A DNA stretch of 64,000 nucleotides from NCBI GenBank assembly GCA_905160935.1, contig CAJHZI010000436.1, forward strand, positions 186,001 to 250,000, read 5' to 3'. The position numbers and the translations under genes were made by a program. The stretch comes from Enchytraeus crypticus. Lineage: Eukaryota; Annelida; Clitellata; Enchytraeida; Enchytraeidae. The notes beneath the pieces were generated by a model, which was given only the letters and a program-made list of their open reading frames with translations, did no database searches and was not told where the DNA came from. Shown in pieces: positions 35,937 through 46,900 of the stretch. Each line of letters opens with the position of its first letter. The first letter of the stretch is position 1.

Positions 35937-35999
35937 TGGTGACGTCCCTGACATCATCCCTGGATGAGGAAACGGAAGTTAAACCTTTATTATTATTAT
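35937..35999 (+). repeat. GACGTCC-element
   Basis: Contains GTGACGTCCCTGACATCATC, then GGATGAGGAAACGGAAG and a (TTA)n tail. It is a near-consensus copy. Confidence 0.65.
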
Positions 36000-36960
36000 A
36001 CAGAAATTCGTGTGATCTGCAATTAGGCCTACAATCCTTTCAACCGCTAATATTTCTACAACTAGCTATCTCTTGTAATCTATCTTCTCTGCCTCGTTGT
36101 CTATAGTATTTCCTTCCCTATCTTCATCTCTCTCAATCAGTTGAATTTTTATCCAATTGTTGAGATTGAATTTAACAAACGTTTCAACTCTCAGACGCCT
36201 CGAGCAAATTATCTTCTTCAATATCGATCTACATCTAAATCTTTTTTCTCTTTCTCGAAAATTTTTATTTCTGAACATTTCAAATTTTCAAAAAGAGAAT
36301 TATTACATGTCTTCTTTCAAATTCCTCGTTAAACAATACAGTCAACCTACGCAGATTCCTACGGCAACACGAAATAGTCTGCTATACTTTTCTTTTAAGT
36401 TATCATTAAGTCGATTCAATCTATTGGTAATATGTAAAATCGCCTTACACCGTGTATGATTATTTTTCAAAATAGAAATGAGAGAAAATTAAATGTTAAT
36501 ATACCTATTAAACCTTTGATGATTGACATACCCAAGGCCCTAACATATTAGCTGCCATTTCCTCTCATTCCCGAAATGGGGACATATTCAAAACCAAAAA
36601 TTGGATAAATCTGATTATTTTCATCAATGTCAAAGCGGAAGCCCCGCGCTTTTAAACAGAGGCCACTGAAGTAATTTTAAGTTGCCTTCTTTTGCATAAG
36701 TCTACGAATACTGTAACTAAATACAATTACTATAGAATAGACTAGAAGGAATAAAATACAAGAAAAGTCTCTTGTTAAACATAACGTTTAATTTAATATC
36801 GATAGAAATACAACAAACAGAAAGTAGCCGATAAAAACGTATCAACTATTTACAACTTGCACTCATACAATTGTAGTTTCAAACAGTAGATCACTCAATA
36901 AGTATATATTTGATGTGAAATCAATTACACATGTATAATTGCATATGTAATGTATGCCCT
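36000..36960. other. No gene seen
   Basis: Short open frames near 36.1-36.4 kb on both strands show no coding character. Confidence 0.5.
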
Positions 36961-36967
36961 ATATATA

Positions 36968-36969
36968 CA

Positions 36970-37026
<57 letters not shown>

Positions 37027-37109
37027 TGATATATATATATATAATTATATATATATATATATATATATATAAACGTATATGTATACTGTACATGATATAT
37101 ATCTATATA

Positions 37110-37158
<49 letters not shown>

Positions 37159-37280
37159 GTATATGTATACTGTACATGATATCATGATATATATATATAT
37201 AATTATATATATATATATAATTATATATAAATATATGTATATATATATATAATTATATATATACATATTTATATATAGGG
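36968..37280. repeat. (AT)n array with internal higher-order repeat
   Basis: TA repeats broken by repeated TGTATACTGTACATGATAT units at about 37020, 37085 and 37165, so it is a roughly 70-bp higher-order repeat rather than a simple tract. Confidence 0.85.
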
Positions 37281-37429
37281 CCTATATGTATATGTATAAA
37301 CATTCAGAATTTTAATGTTTGTGTTGTTGGTCTACAAATTAACTAAAAAGTAATCCATGCAGGAAAATGTCTAAATAGTAGTCTAAAACTTTTCATTTTT
37401 CATGGAATTTTAAAATGATTGTCTCGATT

Positions 37430-37512
37430 CCCGACAATCATGCTAAAAATGAGGACACTGCCCAAAATATTTTCGGACCCCCTTTAAGATAATTCTGGAT
37501 CCACCACTGGTC
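37430..37512 (-). mobile_element. Possible DNA-transposon end
   Basis: The minus strand reads CAGTGGTGGATCCAGAATT, a motif often found at the ends of DNA elements. No matching second end was found in this window. Confidence 0.3.
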
Positions 37513-37609
37513 ATTATTTTAATATAAAATATTAGTAAGGTAGGTCCACAGTTGTTTGGGTACGTCTTCCATTTAATTCTACAAAACAACCATAGCTAAA
37601 ATGCTATAT

Positions 37610-37660
37610 TCGAGTAGGAAACTGACGTTAAACTTAGCTTTAGCCTTTGAACAATAAGGG
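37610..37660 (+). repeat. SINE 3' domain fragment
   Basis: Contains TAGGAAACTGACGTTAAACT, then TAGCTTTAGCCTTTG. Confidence 0.5.
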
Positions 37661-38510
37661 TTGCTTTATTATTTATGTTTGTGTAGTGCTGTAAATTACG
37701 GTTTTATTTAATGACATTAAAATAGAGCAATGATGTTGTTTGCAAAATTGTTCAATGCAACTCTCATCAGCTTCAGTGCTCAACCGCTGCAGACATTGAA
37801 AGCTGGGAGAATATCATAAACAAATATTCTGAAGTACGATTTTGATACCAGCTTTACGTCGTGGTTTATAAGTGATCTCAATTGTGGGACGTCACCTTTA
37901 TATTGCCTACACCACGCAATGTTAATTCTGAAATTGAGTGAGTATTCTGCAAAGGAGCCATAACTAAAATAGTTTTTCATTTAGGGCCAATGTTAATATA
38001 ATTCCACAGAACGACGTCTAATTGCCGCCTCTGTGGTCGATAAAAATTATTTCACGACAGAACAACTAAAAATGACCAACCTAAAGCGTTTTTTCTTTTT
38101 TTACTAAAAACTTCCCATCCAGGATGTTTTTCAGGTCACTCTATACAATAGCCGCTGACAGTTTCAAACTTAGTGAATTCACCTAACAACCATTAATTAA
38201 ACCATCTTTTCCTCTATTTGTCTTTAATTGAACATACAGAGGCAAATTCAATTTTAAGAGATCCTTCTTACCAGCACAGATAGAGTCCCTGTCACAAAAT
38301 GTAGACAACTACCGTTACCAAGACACAAGCACGCAAAACACAATAACATCTACACTTACAGTATACACAGTGACATATACAAGAACACAAACATTCAGTC
38401 AAAACAAGCGCACAGGCACGAGGTAAAATAACATCGACACCCTGTGAAACGTTTTACTTTTGAATATACACCAATACCACAGTATAGAGAGAAGTAAATA
38501 AATAATAATG
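37660..38510. other. No gene seen
   Basis: No recognised repeat and no coding frame. Confidence 0.5.
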
Positions 38511-38514
38511 AGAG

Positions 38515-38625
38515 AAGGAAATGAAGAGGAAAGCGACAGACAGAAAAGAGTGGAGGCGTTATATAACTTGAACCTGCCAGTAGGTAGTACACTAAGAGAG
38601 AGAGATACGAGAGAGAGAAGTAAAA
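38515..38625 (+). mobile_element. LINE tail fragment
   Basis: CCTGCCAGTAGGTAGTACAC, then TAAGAGAGAGAGA, matches the common LINE terminus. The preceding bases match the GTGGAGGCGTTATA part of the family. Confidence 0.65.
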
Positions 38626-38979
38626 ACAGACAGAAGCGGCTGTAGCAGGCTTTTCAATTGAGCTTAAGTATGCAGCAGGAAATGACAGCGTCTCAGATGA
38701 ATTCCTGATTGTTTTTATACCACTGACAATCACTGTACTAAAACGAATTGTCCACTAAATTAAAATTCTTTTCTTTTTGTAAGTTGATGAGTCCGACCTG
38801 CCTAGCACAATAGGAGTCCGTTAGTTTACAACGAGTGTCGCGCCCTGTCCTAGAGGGCGTGTGTGAGTAGTCTATACGATAAATGAAGCCTCGAAAACAA
38901 GAAGATTCTAATCATGTCCCTATCACACACAGTCTAAAAACCACAAGCCGAGCCGCACGAATCGCTGTCAATGAAAACT

Positions 38980-39150
38980 TCAAAGGCTAAGGCCAAGTTT
39001 AACGTCAGTTACCTGTCTCGAAAGTATATAAGTAAATCAGAGAAAGGCCAACCTCAGTTTCCTGTCTCGAAAGAGTGTCAGTAAGTCAGAGAAGGAGCTT
39101 GAACCAGATGCGATCTCTGCCTCTGCTAAACGAAGTCAGACTACTTACTA
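38980..39150 (-). repeat. SINE with partly duplicated 3' domain
   Basis: GGCCAAGTTTAACGTCAGTT, ACCTGTCTCGAAAG and, about 60 bases on, GGCCAACCTCAGTTTCCTGT repeat the same domain twice. Confidence 0.5.
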
Positions 39151-39884
39151 ACACCACACCGGCTCAGCCCGAGTAATGATAGTGATCAGAAGACTCATAC
39201 GCATTATGAAATCTACCTAGTCTGTAAGACACTGCGCTGCAGCTGGTTGTTATCTCTACAGTCTACAGAACAAATCGACCAGAACTTAGCTAAGCAATTC
39301 AAACCAAAGTCTGTTTCTTAGTCAATTCCATAATCAATCGTTGAAACAGGTTACACTAAACCGAGCCAAGCAATGAAATTACCAAAGATTCTTGATAAGT
39401 CGAAGTATGCAATGAAGTCATACAAAGACTGATAACTAGTTAATAGATTTTAAAATATTCAGCTGGATAGAATATCTAATCACGGAAAATTCCAAAATAG
39501 GAAACAATTGACAAAGGAAGTCATCAGCTGAAATACCTTTAATACATCGTTCTGCTTTAAAACAAGAAAACTGAACTACTCTACGCATTATGTTACACAG
39601 TGTATTATGCTCAAGTATCCACTATCAGAATTTCTAATTTTGTTTTTACATGTCTTCACATTAAGATATTAGGATCAGTGGGCTACTTTAGGAAGCATCA
39701 AGCTCGACGAGAAAAGCCTTCCAATGAATTTAATCGGTAAATGATCCCCTATTTAGAGTTTTAATTTCAATCCCTCTTAAATATACAGTAATACAATAAG
39801 CACTTAGTTTGACTCGTTAACCTATGACGTAAGTCTGGAAATTGAAGAGAAGCAGAAATAAAAATGATAACTGGTAATAGTTAG

Positions 39885-39990
39885 ATTTAAACATGCAGAT
39901 TAGTATGTGCAGGGTTCAAATCCTGGGCTAGATCACCCATCACCATCTTTTAGAGAGATGAAACTGACGTCAACGTCACTGCTACTTTTA
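39885..39990 (+). repeat. tRNA-headed SINE
   Basis: Contains GGTTCAAATCCTGGGC (box B), then ATCACCATCTTTTAGAGAG and ATGAAACTGACGTCAAC, the shared 3' domain. Confidence 0.6.
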
Positions 39991-40880
39991 CGTTAAAAGT
40001 AACAGTAATAAGAATAAGTAACAAGAATATGTAATAAGAATAAGGTTAAGAATGGTAAGTAATAAATTCAAACAAGCATTACTAGCGTGATAATAGTAAA
40101 CGGTATTGGTCTCACTGTAACACGTATAAAGGGGTCACGTATATTAAACTTGACAACACAATTCCTTATCTAAACCACTGCTGAATGACACATATAAACT
40201 CTTTATACTTCAGTATTTTACCAGTACATCCAATATTACCTCGTCACTTATACACCTCAATGCATGTACAAAAAGAACAAAAGGCGTCAGAACTTGCTAG
40301 AGTAAACAACAAATGTCGCTGAGAGCTCCACAAATTATTGTAATCAGACAAAAAGTCCAGATTCACTGTTTTTAACATTATAAGACCTCCCCCAAGAGCT
40401 TTTAATAATTATATAATAAAACGACTGTCTAACTTCATATTCGTATAGCGATATTTTTATATAAAAATAAAGTACATAAAATGCCATCTTGCAGTAGATT
40501 AAATCTGAAATAAACACTGCAAGGCCTGCAGTCCCTAACAGAGTTGTGAATTGTTTAGAAATATTTAAGAAGGCCTAACCTTTAAAAACTCGCTGTAAAA
40601 TGATTTTCACGCAAAATATGAAAGAAAGATTATGCCAGGGGTCTGCAGAAATATTTTGTATTTAATAAATTAGTATTACTTTTATTAGATAATATAAGTA
40701 TAGTTATAAACTGATAATATCATCATATTTAATTAATCAATTAAATATTTAATTTAATCAAGTTAAATATAACATTAACTGACAACTCAAACAAACCTCA
40801 AACAATAAGCGAATTTTTAATAATAAAATTGATTTACATAAGCACTAGTTGCTAGTTGAATTGTCAATGAATTAAAACAC
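39990..40880. other. No gene seen
   Basis: AT-rich sequence with degenerate AATAAGAATAAG words near 40010. No feature is supported. Confidence 0.5.
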
Positions 40881-40882
40881 TG

Positions 40883-40884
<2 letters not shown>

Positions 40885-40939
<55 letters not shown>
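40885..40939. repeat. (CT)n microsatellite
   Basis: 27 CT units without interruption, followed by a tRNA-like stretch near 40985. Confidence 0.9.
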
Positions 40940-40940
<1 letters not shown>

Positions 40941-41104
40941 GTTGAAGCCCAGCTTAGTATTTGTTGGCTTACTATATTTGGATGAGCGTATGGCATAGTG
41001 GTTAAATAACGATACCATTCTGAGAGTCCTGACTTGGAATCACTACCTTCACCTACTGAAATGATCAACGTCTGACATCAAATTTCACATTCTTTAACTA
41101 TGCA

Positions 41105-41195
41105 TGCATGAAAAGCAAGAGATCATAGGTTCAAAACCAGGCTATACTGCCTGTGACAGTAGAAACAGACATTAAACATGGAGCTTTAATTCTGA
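41105..41195 (+). repeat. SINE, diverged
   Basis: Contains TCATAGGTTCAAAACCAGG (box B-like), then AGAAACAGACATTAAACATG. A second tRNA-like stretch (GGCATAGTGGTTAA) lies just upstream at 40990. Confidence 0.45.
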
Positions 41196-41379
41196 AATTG
41201 ATTCATCCGTGACAGCACACTTGACACTTGTACAGATTACAGTAAAATCATATATAACTCGTGTCATGAGAGGGGTATTGGTAGTTTCTATAGTCAAGCC
41301 AATACATTAAAATAATAAATCTTTAAATTCAAGTAAACGAGAGTTAGGATGGCGTAAATTAAATAACTGGCAACCTACC

Positions 41380-41405
41380 TACCTACCAGTCTATCTATCT
41401 ATCTA

Positions 41406-41480
<75 letters not shown>
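41380..41480. repeat. (CCTA)n-(TCTA)n-(TA)n compound microsatellite
   Basis: ACCTACCTACCTACC, then CTATCTATCTATCTAT, then more than 35 TA units. Confidence 0.9.
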
Positions 41481-41482
<2 letters not shown>

Positions 41483-41499
41483 AGAAACATTTAAATCCT

Positions 41500-43480
41500 A
41501 AAATTGTAGGTCTTAGGACTCTAATACAAACTCTGCACTCTGAACCAAACACAGAACACACTCTGAACCAATCCAGTGAACCGCTCATAATCAAATCCCA
41601 GTCAAATTAAAAAGCTGTGTAAGCTCAGAATTTAGTCCAAAGAAAACATCATTTTATATATCACTGATTTTACTACGTTTAGCAATAACTTGAAAACATT
41701 TCTATTTATGTTTCATAGCATTCGCTCATTTATTCAGAAATACGAATATATAAAGAGAATCAATTGCCACACAGCATTCTAAGTAGCCCTGCATGTTGCT
41801 GTGGGGCCATAGTAAAATAATAGAAAAACAAATCTGACAGATATGAACCAGTTAACTCTATTATAATAGACATTCAAATGGGACAAAATTGTCAGTCAAT
41901 AAACACGTCAATAAACTAAACAACTGTACACGCCGCGATACTTAACTTGAAATCATGATCTGTAAGGCTATACCTAGAAAGGGAAAAAACTCTAATATCC
42001 ATGCTTATGTAACAACACTACCTACAAATGTATAATAAACCAATATATATTTACATACATATACATGCTCTGTGGGAATAAAGTAGGCAGTCCATGTAAA
42101 TCACTCACAAGATCTCAATCTCTTTACAGTCTTGAATTGTTTTGAATCACTTCAACCTATGCCCAAACATAAACATCACAACCTGCCCTATTAAAACAGT
42201 CAAGCTACAATTTTCGCTAGAGGGTTTAAACAACCAGAATTGAGACCTAAGATTACTGCGGGGTTCTCAAAAAGGCTACTGAAAAAATACCGACAGAGAG
42301 GAAATTTTTAGCTTGGCAGTAAATTGGATGCCTAAATCCTACACAAGCAGTGAGTGGTCTAGACTTAGTACACCGGCTGTGGTAGTTTTCTTCCTCAGCA
42401 TCTATTCAGTTCTGCTGAAACAGTCAGCCTATAGAGCAGTTTTATAGCTGCATTTACTGATTGATAATCAATGACAAAACTGGAGAATCACACACAGAGA
42501 CATTCAGAGAAATTTCTGACATACTTTCCTCTCTCAGGCCTCTGTTTGTCTAACTGCTCCACCTCAATGGCCCTGGAGTAAATTATGAGTGGGATAAATC
42601 TATGGATTTCATGTTGAGAACTGTAAAAATAAGAAACCTCTCACTTCTTGTCTTTTATACACTATTCTCGTTAATCTCATCTCTTAGTTCTTCCACTAAT
42701 GTCACAACTAATAAACACTAATTACTATAATTAGTTAATTAATTAATACTACAAATTTATGTCACTGAACAATTTAATGATCACATCATTTAAAGATTCA
42801 ATAGAACAAACATTTAATTAAATAGATTCAGTCAATTAATAGACATAACTCTTTAAAAAGACGCTTGACCAAGAGTTATTTATTAAATTCTTCTTTTATG
42901 GTGCAAGTTAATCAACAGCTGCTTCAACTGAGAAAACGTTAGATATCAAAAGGTTCCATTGTTTTAGCAACGGTTCCACTATTTTTGTCAACATATCTTT
43001 TAATTTAGCACATATAAACTACATAGGTTACGAATTCTGGATTGTAATTCCTCATACAAACAAATAAAAAGCACCTCTCAACCACAATGCATAGCCACCA
43101 AGACTGTGTTTCAGTGTACCTGTTATTACCTTCATACGAGCCTAGCTTCAGTTCCAATTCGGCTAACCATGTACACCTACCTATCAGACAATGTCTTACA
43201 TGCCCAACTTACAATTAATATCCACGAAGGCTTTTAGTAGATTACCAAAAGATGCATTGTGACTGCCTTTACAATTGCCTATTAACAGGCTTATTAAGCC
43301 AACCTTTAACTGCTGCACCAAAAACCCAGCTCACAACACAAGCCTAACTATTTCCAAGTCATAACTTCATCAAAACCGTTCAGAGCAATTGATATAGTCA
43401 ATGAGGTCACAGAATACATTGAGAGAGTTAGGTCGCACAGTAGCCGACCAATATAATCTATCTAAAACGTTATATGATAT
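41500..43480. other. No gene; probable 3' flank of gene 2
   Basis: No coding frame recognised. The part near 43 kb is likely the gene 2 3'UTR. Confidence 0.45.
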
Positions 43481-43485
43481 GATAA

Positions 43486-43939
43486 CTATCCAGATGTTGT
43501 CGCCAAGCTTGTCGCAGATCGCTCCGCTATCGCTGCGGCAGCCGCCGCCCCTTGCTGCCTGTACTCTGTAACGAGACGAAACGCTTCGCCTAACTCCTGC
43601 TTCAATCGCTCGTTCTCCTGAACCCTCTCCAGAAAGGCACTCTGCACACGAAGCAGCTCCGACTCGAGTTGAGAAATCCTCAGCGCGTACTCGGCTACGT
43701 TGGCGCCAATGGGGTTGGTATGTTTTACGATTTGACCCTCGGCATTAATGGTGAAATATTCAGAGTACTGAGCCGAGTCGTCAGAGCCGGAGGATCCGTT
43801 GGTGGTGGGAGCCGCTAGACCGTTGGGCTGGACAAGAAGAGGTGTGTTTGATTGGCCGGCGGTACTGCCAGAGCTGGATGTCTGCTGCTGGTTCCACGCG
43901 CTAGATTCCTTACCTGGGGACTTCATCTGACCTTGTTCT
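43486..43939 (-). CDS. Gene 2, last coding exon (coiled coil)
   Basis: The acceptor TATTGCAG|AGAAC completes Ser. The exon encodes a Ser/Gly linker, a short ordered stretch (YSEYFTINAEGQIVKHTNP), the coiled coil, and an Ala-rich end closing at TAG 43486-43488. A minus-strand AATAAA at 42879-42884, about 600 bases downstream, is a possible polyadenylation signal. Confidence 0.9.
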
Positions 43940-46900
43940 CTGCAATACACGATCAGTCAATCAGGATTCATCTCCAGGTGATTCAAGGATCAGTATCGTG
44001 AATCAATATTAATAGGGAAATAAGGCTGGAGCCAGTGACGATGTTGGTAAGATATTCGACCGCAGATCAGCATGTGTTGGGTTCAAATCCTGGGATCGCC
44101 CGTCACTAACATCGCTGTCGAGTGAGGAAACTGACATTAACATTAGCTTTAACTTTTTTTAAATAACAAAGACATTGAAGATAGCAGGAAAGAGAAATCT
44201 GAAGAACAAACAAATGCGCTAATCAGTTTTAGTTTAGTAATACAATAATAATAATTTATAGCGAATAGTAAGTGACATGACGGACAAAACTGCAAACTGG
44301 TTGTCTAGAAAATGTAAGAAGGAACTGAATGAAAGAATCGAGATGAAAGAGAAGGTAATGAAGATAAAGCCCCTGAAGATGAGTCCAGGCTGGATCATGA
44401 AAGATCAAATCTTACTTCAGTGTGTATACATTTCATAACGTTACAGGTTCAATCAATCATTAAAATTAACTGTCCGCTACTCTTACAAGGTGAATTCGGA
44501 AATATATATTTAAATGAACAAGACGAGGTGTGTTTGATGCACGTTATTATGGCTAGAGCCATAATAACATGCCTCAATCTAAGTTAAATCACACGGAGCG
44601 CTACTTACGAGTACAGCTGAGCCTGTTGCAGTAGCTGAGGCTGCAGGGCCAGCAGACTCGCCAGATTAGCATTATCTACACTGATCGTACCATCACTGTT
44701 TGCATATACTTGCCCGGCAAGCCCCATCTGGGCCAACAGCTGCTGCACCGGCTGCCCGGCCCACGCCTGCGAGAAATTGGGTAGAGAATTAGCGGCCGAC
44801 GCCTCAGTGTTTGCCCGCTGCTGGGCCGCGGTGCCCCCGGCGGAGCCGTCAGATTGGTAGCCCACGAGGGCGTTGACGAGCTGCTGCCCCACCGGGCTGA
44901 GACCAGCCGCTGCTGCTGACGTAGCAGCTGCTCTAGACGCTGCTGCCTGCTGGTGAGCACCGCCAGCAGCTGCCGGGCTAAAATTAGAATTGTGCCTGTT
45001 GTCGGCTGGACGAGTGATGTCTTTCTTCTTGCTGCGAGCTTTGATGAGATCTGACGGGTGGAGACCGTTGGTCTTCAGATAGGCGCGCAATTCCTCGTCG
45101 TATCGTTGCTAAAATATATTTTTTTAAATGAACAATTAATGAAATAAACTACAAAAATAAACATTTTTAAATGAACAATTAATTAAATAAACGACAAAAA
45201 TAAATATTTTTAAATGAACAATTAATGAAATAAACTACAAAAACAGAAGCCAAGAGTGGAAAGGTACGATGAAATTGAAGAACTTCATAGCAAATCTCTG
45301 ATCATTAACTATTCAAAAATTAGTCACCATTTCGAAAGTCAGTTTCTTAATTTTCCCAAGAGCCCATATAAAAATCTAAAAATTTTTGAATCAATTTATA
45401 ATAGCCCTCTTCAATTTATTAAGATTAGTTGGAACCTAGATCTCACATATAACCATCCAAATTAAATTTTATGATGTTAAAAACACTCTCAAATCAAGTA
45501 AAAGTTAGATCCAAGACTAAAATAGCAATCATATAAATAGTTTTAATATTAAGAGCTATTCAAATTCAAGAATTGTACCAATAGGCAATCAATTCAGGTA
45601 AGGAAATGTAATGACAAATTTTACTTCATATGAATGAATATTTTTAGAAGAAGGATAAAATAGATCTAATGACAGCAATAAGGCTTACTACACATTGCTC
45701 TCCACTTTGATACATTTGCGATTTTGAGTGAATTGTTGATTTGAAATTAATTCAATACACCTCCAAGAACTAAAGTAAATACACTAACAAAATCTGAAGC
45801 ATTCAAGATATTAAATTATTAATGCTGTCAAATTATAATTACTCAAGAAAACTTTTATAATTTCATTCAAGAAAACACTAGGGATAGATTTAGTTACATA
45901 TTAATCTATTCCAATCATAAAGTTTTCTTTAATAATTTGGTATATCAACATCTTGAATATTTGTTAATATGTTACATGTTAAGTCATCTAGAATAATTAT
46001 AATTATTAGAAGTGAAATACACTAGTAAGAAACTAGAAATGATTATACAATACGACATGAAAGTAAAATACACAAGAACCTAGAAATAATTACACATTAC
46101 TACATGAACGTAAAATACACAAGAACCTAGAAATAATAATTATACAATACGACATGAAAGTAAACTACACAAGAACCTGGAAATAATTATACAATATGAC
46201 ATGAGAGTAAAATATACCAGTAACAAACTTGAAATGATTATACGATATGACATGGAAGTGAAATACGCCATAAACTTGAAGTGATAAAAGATTTATGACA
46301 GACCTTGTCTTTAGTGAACTGCTCATTGTACTGTAGCTTGTCCTCAGCACCCAACTCTCTCCACAGACTTCCTATGATCGCACCTATCTCTGTCACTGAT
46401 GATAAGTGAGAGTTGGCTGCTTTCACCTGAGGCCATATCTATTGTACGAAAATAATTAAAATTTATAATTAGTGCCCATTTATAGGAAGGGTATAAAGAG
46501 AAACGGTTAGATTGCTTGCAATGAATACAAGTGGTTGGGGTTCAAGGCCCAGTTCAGTAACTAAATGTCCCTGAAATTGTATTTGGATGAGGAACTGGAC
46601 ATAAAATCTTCATTGCATTGTATTGTATTGTATTACAACCCCGGTGCTACACTGTCCTGTCAGAACTCTGTAGTTATCTACACATATTCATGATTTAAAC
46701 TAGACTAAAATTTAAATAAGCACAACCAGAAGTATCTGATATTCTAGAATGGCTCTTCAAATTTTAGATATTGTTTAATAGGCTGGTAATGTCCACATAC
46801 AAACTCCCGAGAAACCTGATAGGTCTTCAATTAAAACACAAATGAGAACAATGAGCATTAGATTATTTGTCATTTTATATAAATTTTATCAAAATTCCTC

